A stretch of 64,000 nucleotides of DNA, taken from assembly GCA_032622095.1 (NCBI GenBank), contig CP136062.1, forward strand, positions 138,898,351 through 138,962,350, written 5' to 3'. Shown here one piece after another: positions 1 to 26,645 of the stretch. A program made the translations under genes and the position numbers. The DNA is from Siphonodentalium dalli. Lineage: Eukaryota; Mollusca; Scaphopoda; Gadilida; Siphonodentaliidae. Each line of letters begins with the position of its first letter. Within the stretch, counting starts at the first letter, position 1. Below the pieces are notes generated by a model. That model was not told the DNA's origin. It did not search any database and was given only the letters and a program-made list of their open reading frames with translations.

Positions 1-1028
1 TTGTAAAACTGTCATTACTAAGAACAACTTTGAGAAACAGTCTTATTTTTATTATTGATAAAAGTCCACTGACGACCTTTCCCGCGCCGAAACCATTTTA
101 TGTAAATATTAGTTTTATAGTGAAATCATTTTATCAACAACAAACTTCGCCAAAATGAAATTGCAAACCAAAAGTTTTAGTGAAAAATTTGTGTTTTTCT
201 GCAATATTTTTCATTGCTGTGACCTTTTGTTTTATAGACTTTCACGAGTTGGTCGGAATTTGTACTACTGCGTGTTGATACAAAATCTGGCATTGTAATG
301 GTAATGTTTACGTAACAAAGGTTTAAAACATGCGATGTCTCGTCATTGAAGAGTTATTCAATATATTTTCCATGTTCTTAGTGGTGATGGTTGTTCAAAC
401 TGTTTTTATATATCACATTTACCATGTTCAAACTTTTTTTTATTTCACCTTTGCCTTGTATCCCTTTAAATCAAACAATGCGAATTTGAGTATGAGATTG
501 GGAAACTATCTTGCAAACCAAACATAACCTCATATGGAACTCTTATTTATGTACTATCGCAGATTACAAAAAGTGTGCAGCCAACATTGTCAACATATAT
601 ACATGTCCTCAGCATATTGGAAATCGCGATTCAAATTAACTACTGCGTGATACTCCGTGCAATCGCTCATTTCAAAATCCTGGTGGTCCAAGGCTGGTGG
701 TCCTTGATCATTTACCATTTCTATACATACAAGTATTGGGTCAAACTGTACTCTTAGATAGTTGAATTTCTACACTTTCGTTTTTGTTTCAGTGTAGGTG
801 AGGAAACCCTCTAGCAACGCTTACCCTCAGTTCATCTCTCTTTGTGTCCCGGTTGATTGTTCTGACGTATTTGGAAATTTGAATTGCACTCTTCACAGCC
901 CTGTTCTCTTCTTTTGAACCTTAAATGGAGAGAACACGATCACATCGCACGCTGGAGCAGTTGTTGTAAAACAATTACATGTACAACATCTACTATATAT
1001 TTTGAGACTTCCGGAATATATATGTATA
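1..1028. other. AT-rich non-coding flank
   Basis: I see no supported gene, RNA or clear repeat here. The short open frames lack recognisable motifs or splice context. It should be intron or 3' flank of the minus-strand transglutaminase whose last readable exon lies at 1915-2036; the missing C-terminal barrel exons were looked for here and not found. Confidence 0.5.
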
Positions 1029-1648
1029 TCTTTTATAGACTCCAAAACGGCTGGACCGATTGAGCTCAAACTTCCTATCTAAGGGTAAAAATCCACGGGC
1101 AGTGTTTACCGCCTTTGAGAAGATCCGAGCACTGATTCTCCCTACCCTCTGTCACCGTATTGGCAGGGAGTGGTTAATCGAGTGATAGTTAAAGAGCGTT
1201 CATATCCGCGGTGTCGTTGACAAAGAGCGTTATATACACGACGAGTATAAATACGGCTCAATCGACCGTCTCGAGACGAAATTTCGTACTTAGAGGTTCC
1301 AAGGAACGGGGAAGATTTTCATCGGGTCAGTGTTTCCGCCCGAGGTGACCTTGACCTTGAAACGGGTACCCACAAATGATATATATGTGTGTGTCCTTTA
1401 TAGACTCGAACCGATTGAGCTCAAACTTGCTACCCATGGGTAATTTTGTTCGGGAAGTGTCATGGACGGGTCAAATTGTGACCCCGACCTGACCTTGACC
1501 TTGAAAATGATCAATTCAAGGTCAAATCGGGTAAAACTGGCGGATTTCGACGAAATTTTACACCTAGGTGCAGCACACGTGTCTCGGAAGCTGTTGCAAT
1601 TACTTTTTCGAACAAAGGAACCACGCCAGTGGCGGGCTAATCTGCTAG
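1029..1648 (+). mobile_element. Helitron-like non-autonomous element
   Basis: The left end reads TCTTTTATAGACTCC directly after an A. The right end has a GC-rich short hairpin (CCACGCCAGTGGCGGG) followed by CTGCTAG and then a host T. These are the terminal features known for Helitrons: 5' TC, 3' hairpin plus CTRR, insertion between A and T, no target duplication. A second head-like copy (CTTTATAGACTCGAACCGATTGAGCTCAAAC region, near 1393) lies inside, so this may be two elements in tandem. No protein is encoded. The boundaries are inferred from end motifs only. Confidence 0.5.
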
Positions 1649-1914
1649 TAATGTATATATATGTTCGACTTTTATACCATTTGTCCATTATTGATATGAG
1701 CTATTCAAACCGTATGTATGTAAACACATATGGAATGAATGAATAATTCCAGTGCATATTATTATAACAAAGTCCGAATCCATTCAGTATAACAACGGAT
1801 AAAATCCGAATCTACAAGTATACAAATAATAATGATTATATGTTTAATTTGAGGCTTGAAAACTACTCAAATGATAACCTTGTCATAGTTATGGTTGAGT
1901 CCCGTCAAACTGAC

Positions 1915-16802
<14,888 letters not shown>

Positions 16803-17379
16803 CTGTTAAAGTGAGGTAATATATGTGGGACAAAATATCTTACGACATGTGGACGACAATACAATATCTTGACGAGAAAAAAACAGAAATACATAACTAA
16901 CTACATGAGAATGTAATAACTCGTGTAATAACTCAAATATAACAACTAGACTTTAGTCCTTTTAACAGCATTGGCTGCGAAATTTCAAACTTAACAATTC
17001 GAGGCTGGTGAAATACATGTACATGTATGACTGTTTCAAGATTGTGTTTACTCGTATATAAGAATGGAGTTCAGACTCAGTGACATGATACAGTCTGAGT
17101 AATTTCGGTCGCAGCTTTAAATTAAGGAGCTGACAAGAGAGAATACTCGTTGATCAAATGTCAGGGCATATCATTCTATTTGGAAATTTCAGACCAGCGA
17201 AAGGTTGACATGGATCTTAAATGTGTTATTTTAGACAAACAATCTATAATTTCTGTCACAATTTTCTGCCGATATCGCCATCATATTGCTATTTTGGAAA
17301 AGAGGGTTGAAATATTATTCCCCGGACTGGTCTGCTTACACTGCTGCAGCTGGAAATTACAACCCCGACCACAGCCACC
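16803..17379. other. Upstream side of transglutaminase 1
   Basis: The missing first exon of transglutaminase 1 should lie here or further right. I looked for a short minus-strand ATG frame ending in a phase-1 donor but cannot single one out. Confidence 0.3.
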
Positions 17380-17840
17380 CCATAGCCATTCGGTGACCAC
17401 GCCCTCTATTAACCAGCCATTCTTAATACAATATGTTCAAAACCCCCAAGCTCGACTATATAAGAGTGAGAAATTATCATGTTTTTACGTGAAAACTAGC
17501 TGGAACATGTTTTAGAAACGAGAAATCGGCGGAAATTCAGCTTCATATTTGGATTTAAAATTCCAGCTTAGTGGTTCGGTGATCGGTCATCTAAAAGTAA
17601 AAAAATATCAGGATATAATGTTCAAAACCGCCAAGCTCGACTATGAGAGTGACAACGATAATCATTAAACATGTTTCGAATAAAAAAACCTGGTACAACT
17701 GGTGTATAAAAAGAGAAATCGGCCAAAACAAGAAATCTGCGTAAAAAGGCGATGTTTTCATTCTGTGACCATGTCCCCCCATTAACCAACCAATCGGGAA
17801 CATTACTGCCAATATTGTCGATTAATGTACGAAAATTGGC
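17380..17840. repeat. Diverged direct repeat of about 200 bp
   Basis: ATGTTCAAAACCCCCAAGCT near 17430 recurs as ATGTTCAAAACCGCCAAGCT near 17618, each followed by CGACTAT, GAGAGTGA or similar, an ACATGTTT block and GAGAAATCGGC. GACCACGCCC...TTAACCAGCCA near 17396 and GACCATGTCCCC..TTAACCAACCA near 17767 frame the pair. Confidence 0.6.
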
Positions 17841-18084
17841 CATAAAAGTAATTGGCTGGTGCTATTCCAACCATCAAGAGTTGAGGAGCCCCGACCGACC
17901 TTAAGTCAACCGGCTGGCATTGCACCCTCTTCCCAGCGTTGAGCCCGTAGTACAGTCCCGGAATACAACAGACTAAGGCAACTGGAGTCCATGCAAGCAC
18001 TTAATAGGACAATAAATTACAACTATTCACAACTCAAAATGATATACATGTATACACCAACGCACAAAACTCACACAGAGAAAT

Positions 18085-18262
18085 CAAGGTAAGTCTTCTC
18101 CGCCGGTCCTGGTTCGGAATGGGGGTGTGGCTTTGCTTCTTGCTTCGGTAGCATCCACCCCATACCCAGTAGGCAAACGCCTACTGTGCATGGGTATATA
18201 TCAATCTACATACAAACTCACAAACCTACAAACGCTCTTCAGCGGAATTACAGCATTCAAAA
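18085..18262 (+). repeat. Dispersed 175 bp repeat, copy 1
   Basis: The stretch from CGCCGGTCCTGGTTCGGAAT to GCTCTTCAGCGGAATTACAG is repeated in the same order at 28112-28285. It contains CTGTGCATGGG and ACAAACTCACAAACC. I do not recognise the family. Confidence 0.75.
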
Positions 18263-18752
18263 GTGGGTTGTAGGATAGGGCCGACGGCCCTTTCAAATCT
18301 TCCCGGGTATCATCCCAAACTCCAAACTTGTATTCCAACAGAATTCACGCGAAAACAGCGTTTGAAATGCTTTACAAAAAATTTAAACTGCCAAGCTTGT
18401 CTTTTCATCACCTCCCTCAAAAAACGCCAAGCTTGCATTTTAGCCACTCTCATGTCCCTGGCTGGGTTACATACCGGATTCTATGGATGTATTCCGTTCA
18501 TACTTTGTTGTGATTTTATCACTATTGTCACCGGCAGGTCGCATATACAGTACTTTATCCTTCCCAACAAGGAGCCGATTCAGCTGCCTCCGTCTTCTCT
18601 CGCGGCAATTCATCCTGATTCAAGTAGCGCACTCTTGATGGTTAATGTGCTATGCTGCGGTACCTGTATAAAGCATCAACCAAACGTGAATGTGGTCTTT
18701 TGTGTCGGAATGGCGGTACAGTGCTGTACTGCATGGTTAGTATTTAAGTAAT
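18263..18752. other. Region with one unassigned open frame
   Basis: A 162-codon plus-strand frame (18263-18751) starts inside the dispersed repeat. It has no recognisable motif or splice context, so I treat it as chance. The words GGGCCGACGGCCC and CCCGGG near 18280-18306 resemble a block near 30255-30295. Confidence 0.35.
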
Positions 18753-18841
18753 GGTTAGAGCACAAGAATAGTTCTTTACCAGAATAAATCGAGTCGGAGA
18801 CGAGATTTATTCTGGTAAAGAACTATTCGCGTGCTCTGACC
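18753..18841. repeat. Long hairpin, about 38 bp arms
   Basis: GGTTAGAGCACAAGAATAGT, continuing TCTTTACCAGAATAAATC, is followed after a short loop (about 13 bp) by its inverted copy ending CGTGCTCTGACC. The arms match almost perfectly. Confidence 0.9.
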
Positions 18842-19682
18842 TACTTAGAGCACAATTGACCGCACATAATGCGATTATCTCGAAATACGCAATTGATCGT
18901 AAGTTGAACACGACGTACAATCCGTGCGCTGGCCGAGATGAACACAATGACCCGTTAGCCACACCAATCATCGTGATTACCCATGCAGTGATCGCCGTTG
19001 AATGTGAATAAATATGTCCGAAGCGACACGGATTAACGTGTGACGCGTTTTCACAAACCAAGTCACTCGCAGATGTGTTTGGAAAGTCAAATGTGGAAGT
19101 CGCATGATTGTGTCTTACTATTATTATATACATTGTATAAGTGGATCATGAATTCCGAAGAAGTCTGTCTCCCAGAATGATGACATGGAATTTGGACCTG
19201 TAACCAACAACCAACTACTTTTTGCCAAAGGTAATGCTGCACATCATTATTATGTGACAAACGTGTCCCCTTTTCAAGAAACTGTTTCGAAATTACTACC
19301 ATAATAGTCCATTGGTTCCTCCAGATTCTCCAGATACAAGTTCTCTTGTTAGTTATATCGGATATGTGGAGCGCTATATAGTGAAGTGGTGATTCTGTTG
19401 GATTATTGGATATATAACTATTTAGTGGTTCTAAATGTAAATGTTAATTCGTTTACTTTCATCGTTGGATTAGTGGTCCTGAGAATATTTTCGGAACTGG
19501 ATTAGTTTTGTGGAATAATTATAATAAATGTAATTATTCTACTAGTTAATAAATAATTCAACCAATGCATGTGTTACTATTGCCACCCCCTGTGTTCGTC
19601 CTGTTGATGTATGTATATATATTGTATTTTTGGTAAATCACACCCAATTCCCAAGGCTGACAAACTAATATTTCAGTGATAT
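18842..19682. other. Intergenic sequence without recognised features
   Basis: No coding, RNA or repeat structure is supported here. Confidence 0.4.
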
Positions 19683-19975
19683 CCCATTGTTCGAGACGCG
19701 CCACTCTTAACAAACAAATCGCGCGGTCGTTTCAATGTAGCTTCAGTTATTATACAAGAGAACGTGCATCCCCCCACCCGCACTCCCCTTATACGCCGTC
19801 CCTATATATGTGCCTGCTTAGTATATTAGAGGTGCATACATATAGTAACGGCGTATAATGGCAGTGTGTTTGGGGGAAGCAGAGCGCTGTTCGTGCCCCT
19901 GTGGCCTCTGGTAATTGAAGCTACTTCGAAGCGACCGTGCGATTTGTCTGTTGTGAGTTGAGTGTGCCTAACAAT
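19683..19975. repeat. Imperfect inverted repeat of about 290 bp
   Basis: ACAAATCGCGCGGTCGTTTC with ATGTAGCTTCA near 19716-19745 is inverted as GAAGCTACTTCGAAGCGACC with GTGCGATTTGT near 19915-19950. The centre holds ACGCCGTCCC..ATATATG against CATATAGTAACGGCGT. It looks like a diverged foldback or MITE. Confidence 0.7.
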
Positions 19976-20346
19976 GGGGTAATCATTGAACTATTCATTC
20001 GCCAGCCTTGGGAATCGGTGTGCTTTACCAAAAATCAGGGAACGATTGCAACAATGGGATTGTGCTCTAAACAAGTAGTAAATAACATTAGCGTGACCCT
20101 ACTAAGGGTCAGACGCACGTTTTTATAACATTTCCTGGTATTTCAAAATGCATTTTCTCAAAATCTGTCAGGAATTTATTTATGAAATTTGATACAAGCT
20201 ATTATTGTGACACAGTATTTACATGTAAGAACAATCGACACATTGGGTAGTATAACCTCATTTATTTCACTTTTATGGCATGAACAATATTTAAATTTCA
20301 CTGTTTTCAGGTACTTCTGTAAACAAAACAAAATTCAAAAGTGCAG
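19976..20346. other. Intergenic sequence without recognised features
   Basis: This is an AT-rich spacer and I see nothing to annotate. Confidence 0.35.
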
Positions 20347-20531
20347 TTCATATAAGAAATGAACGGCGGTTTCAATCTGGTCGTGAGATTTTGATGGCGA
20401 GAAAAATTCAACAAACTACATTAACACCGAAAGGGTTCATGTTGAGTTTGTTGGATTTGTATAGCGGTCAAAACCCATGACCACGTTGAATCCGCCATTT
20501 AGTATTTCTATTTATATACTTAAATTCATTA
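20347..20531. repeat. Palindromic repeat, copy A
   Basis: Between AAATGAACGGCGG and CCATTTAGTATTTC lies a palindrome whose arms carry GGCGGTTTCAAT...GGTC / GACC..GTTGAATCCGCC. Its centre reads ACCGAAAGGGTTCATGTTGA. Copy B lies at 21235-21423 in the same orientation with a better-preserved centre. Confidence 0.8.
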
Positions 20532-20542
20532 TGTCTGTCCCA

Positions 20543-20672
20543 CTATTTATGTGTGAGAGCTTTCCGATTAATGGCAACAAGCCATATTTCCGACTAAATC
20601 CTGAAAAGTTACCCATAATTATGCTATGGTTAAGGAGTCGATTATTTAGAGCATTACTGTATTTGTGAGGTC
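20543..20672. mobile_element. Half copy of the 50021-50238 palindromic element
   Basis: GAGAGCTTTCCGATTAATGG, then AACAAGCCATATTTCCGACT and AAATCCTGAAAAGTTACCCA, through to GAGCATTACTGTA, match the right arm of the full palindrome at 50021-50238. The left arm is absent. Confidence 0.8.
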
Positions 20673-21234
20673 GGGTGAATATTTGTCGTGGCAAGGGAGA
20701 TGATCAAACTATACTAAGTATAGCGCGGTTATTTGAAAATCAACGCTTAGTAACACGAAACGTATTGTAACGTCGCTCATTTGTGCATTTGTCTGCGGTA
20801 TTTCAGTATTAGCTGTATTATAATGTTATTGTACAGCTATGTGGTCCATGGTGCTCATGTAAGAAGACCCAATGTGAACCTTACAACATAAAACGAATTT
20901 ACGTCCGTCGCAACACTATATGCGCACAACGCATTACAATTGCATATTAAAAACGATAATTATACAAATGGGTAAACACCATTGTTCGCGATTTTTCGAA
21001 AGTTGTGGGGTTATAAACAGAATGTTGTCTTTATATTATAAAATAGCTGAGATATCTCCGCACGTTGTACTTATCATGGAAATAATATTGTCGAGATGTG
21101 AGTGTTGTAACCTGTTTGATGTGTAATCAGATACGAGTGTTAGGTGAAGGGTAACAACAACATATTTCTTGCCAAATCCGGACGTGCTGAATATTCAAGC
21201 AGTCGTTCATGTCCGACAATCCCTGGTTAAATGT

Positions 21235-21423
21235 GTTCATATAAGAAATGAACGGCGGTTTCAATGTGGTCATGGGATTTTGACCGCGAGAAAAAATCAG
21301 CAAACTGCATGAACCCCGAAGGGGTTCATGCGGAGTTTGCTGATTTTTTAACGCGGTCAAAACCCATGACCACGTTGAATCCGCCGTTTATTATTTATAT
21401 TTATATACTTAAATTCATTATGA
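21235..21423. repeat. Palindromic repeat, copy B
   Basis: The arms are CGGCGGTTTCAATGTGGTCA and its inverse ending CACGTTGAATCCGCCG. The centre reads TGAACCCCGAAGGGGTTCA, a perfect short hairpin. The same family is at 20347-20531. Confidence 0.85.
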
Positions 21424-21934
21424 ATTAGGATTGTATGTCTTTCCCACTATTTATTCATCTATTTAAACGAACGCATGGAGTTCATTTCAGACAGTTCGAA
21501 TCCTTGTTTTTTGGAAAACCAAACATTTTGAGAATCCATTCATGGAAAACGGAAAAAAACGCAATTTAACAGTAAAGTATACACATATGACAATATGTCT
21601 TGTTTAGATAGTACCGGTAACTAATGTAGACGTGTTGATTTCAAGAATGATTAATATCTGAAACTAACAATTAAGTTTCGGCTGCGGATAAGAAATCGAC
21701 AACACGCCGTTCTACCATAATATAATGATATATTTGTGAGGTTCGGGGGAATATTTGTAGCGGCAAGGAAAATGATAAAACCCTATTGAGTAGCGCGGTT
21801 TTTTTTAACATCAACGCCCAGTAACACAGAGCAACAACACTGATTATAGACCGAAACAAATTTCTTGCCAAATCCGGACGTACTATATACTCAAGCAGTC
21901 GGTAATGTCCGACAATCCCCGGTGATTTCCGGGA

Positions 21935-22205
21935 CCAATGTGTTCATAAACCTATGAACGACATTGGAAGTGACGTCACGTTACGTTCATAGGTTTATGA
22001 ACGCATTGAATAAGGGGGCGTGTCTACCGTAACGCTATGGGGAAGTCGGAAGAGATATCAGGTGTATGTAAATATAAACCATTTGAACGAGATTGATAAT
22101 GACGTCACGTAACGTTCATAGGTTTTTTGGACACATTGCCTTCATACCGTAACGCTATGGGGAAATCGGAAGCGATATTAGGTGTATGTAAATATATATC
22201 CATGA
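21935..22205. repeat. Tandem pair of about 125 bp units with an inner hairpin
   Basis: GACGTCACGT...GTTCATAGGTTT occurs near 21972 and 22100, and CCGTAACGCTATGGGGAA near 22028 and 22147, followed both times by TCGGAAG.GATAT.AGGTGTA. The first unit opens with GTTCATAAACCTATGAACG, which is inverted about 40 bp later. Confidence 0.75.
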
Positions 22206-23192
22206 GTTCGTATCTGAAGATAATGTTACATATCCATGAGATCGTATCTGCAGATAATGAGGGGAGAATTAATTATGCTTGATTCGTGAAATTTAATGAT
22301 TATTTTCATTTAGAAAGGCAACTACCCACAAATAATTTTCTATATTTGAGAATGTTCATGTCATGCCTGTTGATCAATGGAAAATTGGGCTGAGATGAGT
22401 TTTGGGTCATGGGTTCATAACCAAGTTAAACCTGACCACCATACCTCTTAACACTGTGGCCTAATTCCAGTTGATTGATCCCTGCTTGAGTGGACCACAC
22501 TGTCTATCAACATTTGTTTTCATTGTGCTGGAATATTTGCGACTGATTTATTCTTCATTATACTATATGGGGAATGATGCTATATTATGCAATTAAAAAT
22601 TCAACTCAACGTTATGATATGAAGCCTCCTCTCATGGCGCCAAAACCAATAAGCTATTTGGTGATTGGAGTGTTGTGTGAAATTATTAATTATTCTAGCA
22701 GTTCTTGGTACCGAAAGCGACAAAAAAAAATAATAATAATTTCAACTTCTCAATTGCAATAAATTCCATTGTTTTTGTCGTCTCTTAAAGGCACGGGCAG
22801 CGTTCGTTGCAGATATTTATATTTGTTCAAATCGCCATCAAGAGAAGGAACACCAAAATGTATACAGTTCCGCTCATATGCCAAACATATAATCAGCGCG
22901 TAAAACAGTATATTGTCGTCAAGACGTACAATGGTGTACGTAAACAAGAGCCTGCTCGTGTTACAGAAGTTGTGCTTCTGTTTACATAACACAGCGCAAT
23001 TCTATTGGTTAATCACACAAAAATGATATAAACGCTCTTTATTATTTCCATATAAGGAAATACGCTCTTTATGTTTACCATATCCGGATCTAAACAAAAG
23101 CCAGGTAACGTAACGTTTTTTGCTTTTGTTTACACAACAAAGGGGGGAAATGACAATAACATACTGTTTATGCCATATTTCTGATTGTCATA
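22206..23192. other. Intergenic sequence without recognised features
   Basis: There is a short direct duplication near 22197-22258 (CCATGAG.TCGTATCTG.AGATAATG). Otherwise I see nothing here. Confidence 0.4.
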
Positions 23193-23300
23193 CGAACAAA
23201 GTCTGTCTATATCTTACTATTCCTTCTGTTTATGGCGGTTGTTGACGGAGGTGAATATTTTAACAGCATACCCACCGCCAACGCCGCCCGTATCTTTAAT
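23193..23300. repeat. Dispersed repeat, copy 2
   Basis: It matches 12567-12672: GAACAAAGTCTGTCTATATC, then CTTCTGTTTATGGCGG and TTTTAACAGCATACCC. Confidence 0.6.
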
Positions 23301-23728
23301 ATTTTTCAGATTCTATATACAATGAAGATGCTGATGTGTGAAATTCAAGAGTAGATCCAGAGAAATTCTTTGTTAAACTATCTTGCCATTTTTGGCTGGA
23401 TTTATGCAAGCCGTGAGTCGGGTGTCCCCCTTAACAATTAACTTGTGAGGATAGCCACGCCGTAGCTATGCTGACTTATGTATATATAACATAATACACA
23501 TATAATTAAGATTTCACTGTCGTGTACCTTCATCAAACATGTCTTGTAAAGCATTCTACTATATACACAGTGCATGTACAAACAGGTTTCAGAGTGATGC
23601 TAAAATTGTGTGGGTTGTTCTTTAAAATAGACGAATAAAATGAAACCAAGTAAATCGTTACTGTGCTATACACGACTTATGTTTAAATAACTGGCGTTTA
23701 GAAGCAGTTTATGAGATTTATAATCATC

Positions 23729-23783
23729 AAGTTTGAAGATAAATACTATGCGCGTTATTATAGTTATGTTATCTTCAAACTTC
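23729..23783. repeat. Short inverted repeat
   Basis: AAGTTTGAAGATAA is inverted as TTATCTTCAAACTT about 25 bp later; the interior carries a weaker palindrome. Confidence 0.75.
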
Positions 23784-23943
23784 AGACATTTCGTGAATTA
23801 AAACTGATTATTTGCATCCCCGTTGGCTAGTTATTAATTATCCAATAGATCGGTTGTATTCCGTGTCAGTTTGATCTTCCGATTAGAAACATGAATCTAG
23901 TGTTTCATCGTTGCAAAGTACTAGCTTTGTAGACCTTTCATTA

Positions 23944-24110
23944 CATATATAGAGGATCTCCAACGAGTTATGTTGGGATATAAGATTTTATGAAACGAGT
24001 TTGATAAACATGCATCATAGTGTGGTAGACGAGTTGTGAATCAAATTTATCAATCGAGTTTCATAAAATCTTATATCCCAACATAACGAGTTGAAGATCT
24101 TGTATATCAC
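23944..24110. repeat. Inverted repeat, arms about 60 bp
   Basis: ATATAGAGGATCTCCAACGA, then GTTATGTTGGGATATAAGAT and TTTATGAAACGAGTTTGAT, form the left arm. The right arm returns as ATCAATCGAGTTTCATAAAA and onward to AGATCTTGTATAT. The loop is about 45 bp. It is a probable MITE. Confidence 0.85.
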
Positions 24111-24384
24111 ATGAAAAAAGTAGAGCTTTATGCTATTTTAACAAACACAAATCTTTAAAAGAACTTTACAACTGCATTTTTGTTGGCGCGATGCCATGTA
24201 TACCGGGAAGCACGTGCCCATTCGTCACCGGTGAGAGATATGTAATGGCTGTTTTTAAGTATATAATAAGGGTTTCATGTGATATATGTATACCCGACAG
24301 TACTAATAAGGGCCTGCTAATAAAGACCCCCATACGATTTAACGCCAAATAATCCAGAATTTCATAAGCCAATTTTCAGCTTAC
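24111..24384. other. Intergenic sequence without recognised features
   Basis: No supported feature. Confidence 0.3.
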
Positions 24385-24530
24385 ATCGGTTGGGGGGGGG
24401 GGGTCAGGAAAAATTTCCGGACACTAGGCGCTTTTTATTTTTATTTTTCCGTCCTCTGTGTACCCACCACCCCCTAATTTGTATTTTTCCGATTCTGTGA
24501 TAGGGACCCACCCCTCCAAACTACTTCAAA
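24385..24530. repeat. G-tract repeat of the GGAAAAAATTTCC type
   Basis: A G run is followed by TCAGGAAAAATTTCCGGACA, then several TTTTTCCG blocks and CCCACCCC words. Similar segments lie at 49550-49720 and, inverted, at about 50955-51075; a weaker one is at 25535-25635. The family is unknown. Confidence 0.55.
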
Positions 24531-24659
24531 TGACTATTTTACTCAGTTTTCCTGATCTTATCCGATGAATGTTCCGTATCATGATTATAGAAGTATTCCT
24601 ACTTTTTATTTACCAACAAGACTGTAAAGTTTCAAAACAATTCTCCAATAAATGTGGGC

Positions 24660-25140
24660 TGTAGGGTATACTGGTGGATTGACATTTTAAATCCAAGATG
24701 GCTGCTGGTGGCCATGTTTGTTTTTTTTAATAAATTGGGGAAAAAATGGAGGCTCCCATCTTGAGGTCACTTCGAAGATCCATATGAAGTTTGGTGACGA
24801 TTGGATGAGAAATGTGACCTGTAAAGTGTGCTAAAGGATTTGGTCATGCAAAGAGTAAAATCCAAGATGGCTGCTGGCAGCCCTTATTTTTTTTAAACAA
24901 AAAATTCGGGAAAAAATGGTAGGCACCCATCGAGAGGTCACACCGAAGATCCATATGAAGGTTGGATGATCGGATGAGGGATAAGCTCTGCAGGGTGTAT
25001 TCAGGATTTAGTGATGCAAAGAGTAAAATCCAAGATGGCTGCCAGTGTCCATATATTTCATAAAAAATCATTCAAATATGACAGCTCCCGTCTGGAGATG
25101 ATCCTGGACCCATATATACCCAATATCGTTGAAATCGGTC
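24660..25140. repeat. Array of CAAGATGGCTGC units
   Basis: Units of about 175 bp carry AAATCCAAGATGGCTGC, then GGCC or CAGCCC, AAAATTCGGGAAAAAATGG, GAGGTCAC..CGAAGATCCATA and a GATGAG..TG.TCTG.AGGGTGT block. About three units are present. The same unit type recurs at about 37420-37915. Confidence 0.75.
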
Positions 25141-26095
25141 AAAGTTTGTTTTAACACCTTAGTATTATTTTATTATGGTTTTTTGAATAGTCTAGTTTTA
25201 TTTGAAGAGTTCAGTGAAGAGTTTACATTTATTTGAAGAATCTATTATTGTGTTATGTTTTCATTTATCAGGTACGTTGAATACATGATTTTTTTTATAG
25301 AAATATTTAAATCTGACCCCTTCCATGTCAATGTGCATTGATAGATCCTTGATAAAAAACATTTAGCAAGCTGACCTTTTTATTACCCCTTGGTGTCATC
25401 CCTCATTATTAACTGATGGTGAACTCAACCCCAATACTAAGAGTTAAGTGCATACCTATTACATAATAGAAGCATTCTTAAAACCTTTTGTCCCATTATT
25501 TTGAAGAAAAATGAATCTAGCAAAAATATTTACAGGGCCAGGAAAAAAATTGTAAGCCGGGCTGCTGAACCACCTACCCACCCCCGCCTAGTGTTGGAAA
25601 ACAATTTGCAGACCCCCCCCCCCCCCTGCTTACATAACAAAATTAGATATACCTGCGATCACCATCATTCGCATCACACAGCAATCGCGAATATCTAGAA
25701 AATTATCCATAAGTAATGTGTCGATCACGATTGGGACGTTCTTTATTATATGTATCGCTTTAGAGCAACAGAAGCAAGGACGCACTTTATGAGAAGCGGG
25801 TCATTGATATTTGCTAAGATGACACAAATTGAAAACGTGTAAAAACCTTTTTTTAAAGTGGTATATCTGGAAATCACAACCTCATATTAACCGTTTCATG
25901 ACGTCATGGAGCTTCCTGAACATCCTTATATATAAGAGAATGCACTGGCATATTATATTTACTGCTGCATCAAAAAGGGAAGCGCGACTTATTATTCACT
26001 TGAAGTTGAAGCCGCGTGGCTTGAAGTTAGAATAATACACGCCTTTGTTATATTCTGGTCCGGTAATTGGCATCAAACTAGATCCATAACACTGT
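25141..26095. other. Intergenic sequence with minor repeats
   Basis: There is a C run at about 25612-25627. A short inverted repeat flanks GCCGCG near 25980-26042 (CGACTTATTATTCACTTGAA against CTTGAAGTTAGAATAATACA). CTTATATATAAGAGAATGCA near 25926 is a scrap of the double-hairpin family seen at 54.2 and 55.9 kb. Confidence 0.45.
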
Positions 26096-26645
26096 AAATA
26101 CAGTAAATACTCATGAACGAAATCGATAAATACAAGAAATTCTTATATACAAAAGTACTATACGTTTCACAGAAAGACTTGTGCAAAATATAGAATTTCC
26201 ATACTTTTATTCAAGACGGAACAATAAATAGCGTTTCTTGGTAATTTATTCCGGGTATGGTAATATTAAAGAGCGTTTCACACTTCTATTCGGAAAATTT
26301 AAAACAGCTGGAAAAATGACATTGCAAAGATTTTCAGTATATAAAGCCTTTAGATTCATATCTCATGTCTTTGTCGACCTATCTTGCCCCCCCCCCTGGA
26401 CATAATTTGTATGTACAAATGAGCTCTGTCTGCTGAATCAATTCGAAGCGAACTCGCAATCTTCAGGCTTTAAATTTGATATCCACTTTCCACGCTTTTA
26501 TTTCAATAGAACTCGATAAATGAAAGAAATTCTTATATACAAAAGTCATATACGTTTTACCGGAATCAATTAGATTTATAACCGTGTTTTAAACTATCCG
26601 CACTTGACTAGACTTCATTGAGCCCCCCCCCCCCCCCCCCGATAA
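26096..26645. repeat. Diverged direct repeat of about 400 bp with C runs
   Basis: AAGAAATTCTTATATACAAA..AGT occurs near 26133 and 26525, each followed by TATACGTTT. Each copy is followed at some distance by a C run (about 26385 and 26623). The copies are too diverged for exact limits. Confidence 0.5.

Larger units (their letters stand above)
20347..21945. repeat. Tandem duplication of a unit of about 0.9 kb
   Basis: Three markers recur in the same order: the palindrome (20347 and 21235), a block GGGGAATATTTGT..CGGCAAGG with TAGCGCGGTT (about 20670 and 21740), and a block CTTGCCAAATCCGGACGT (about 21168 and 21862). The first unit also contains a half copy of another palindrome family (20543-20672) that the second lacks, so the insertion there followed the duplication or was lost from the other copy. 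Confidence 0.65.

Noticed and set aside
1398-1746. Frames of 94-96 codons on both strands
   Set aside because: They lie within a Helitron-like repeat and have no protein signature.
1-1914. C-terminal barrel exons of transglutaminase 1
   Set aside because: I looked on the minus strand for FTNPL- and FSS-like blocks and found none, so the gene probably continues beyond the left edge.
18263-18751. 162-codon plus-strand frame as a gene
   Set aside because: It begins inside a dispersed repeat, is Cys-rich without a known pattern and has no splice or homology support.
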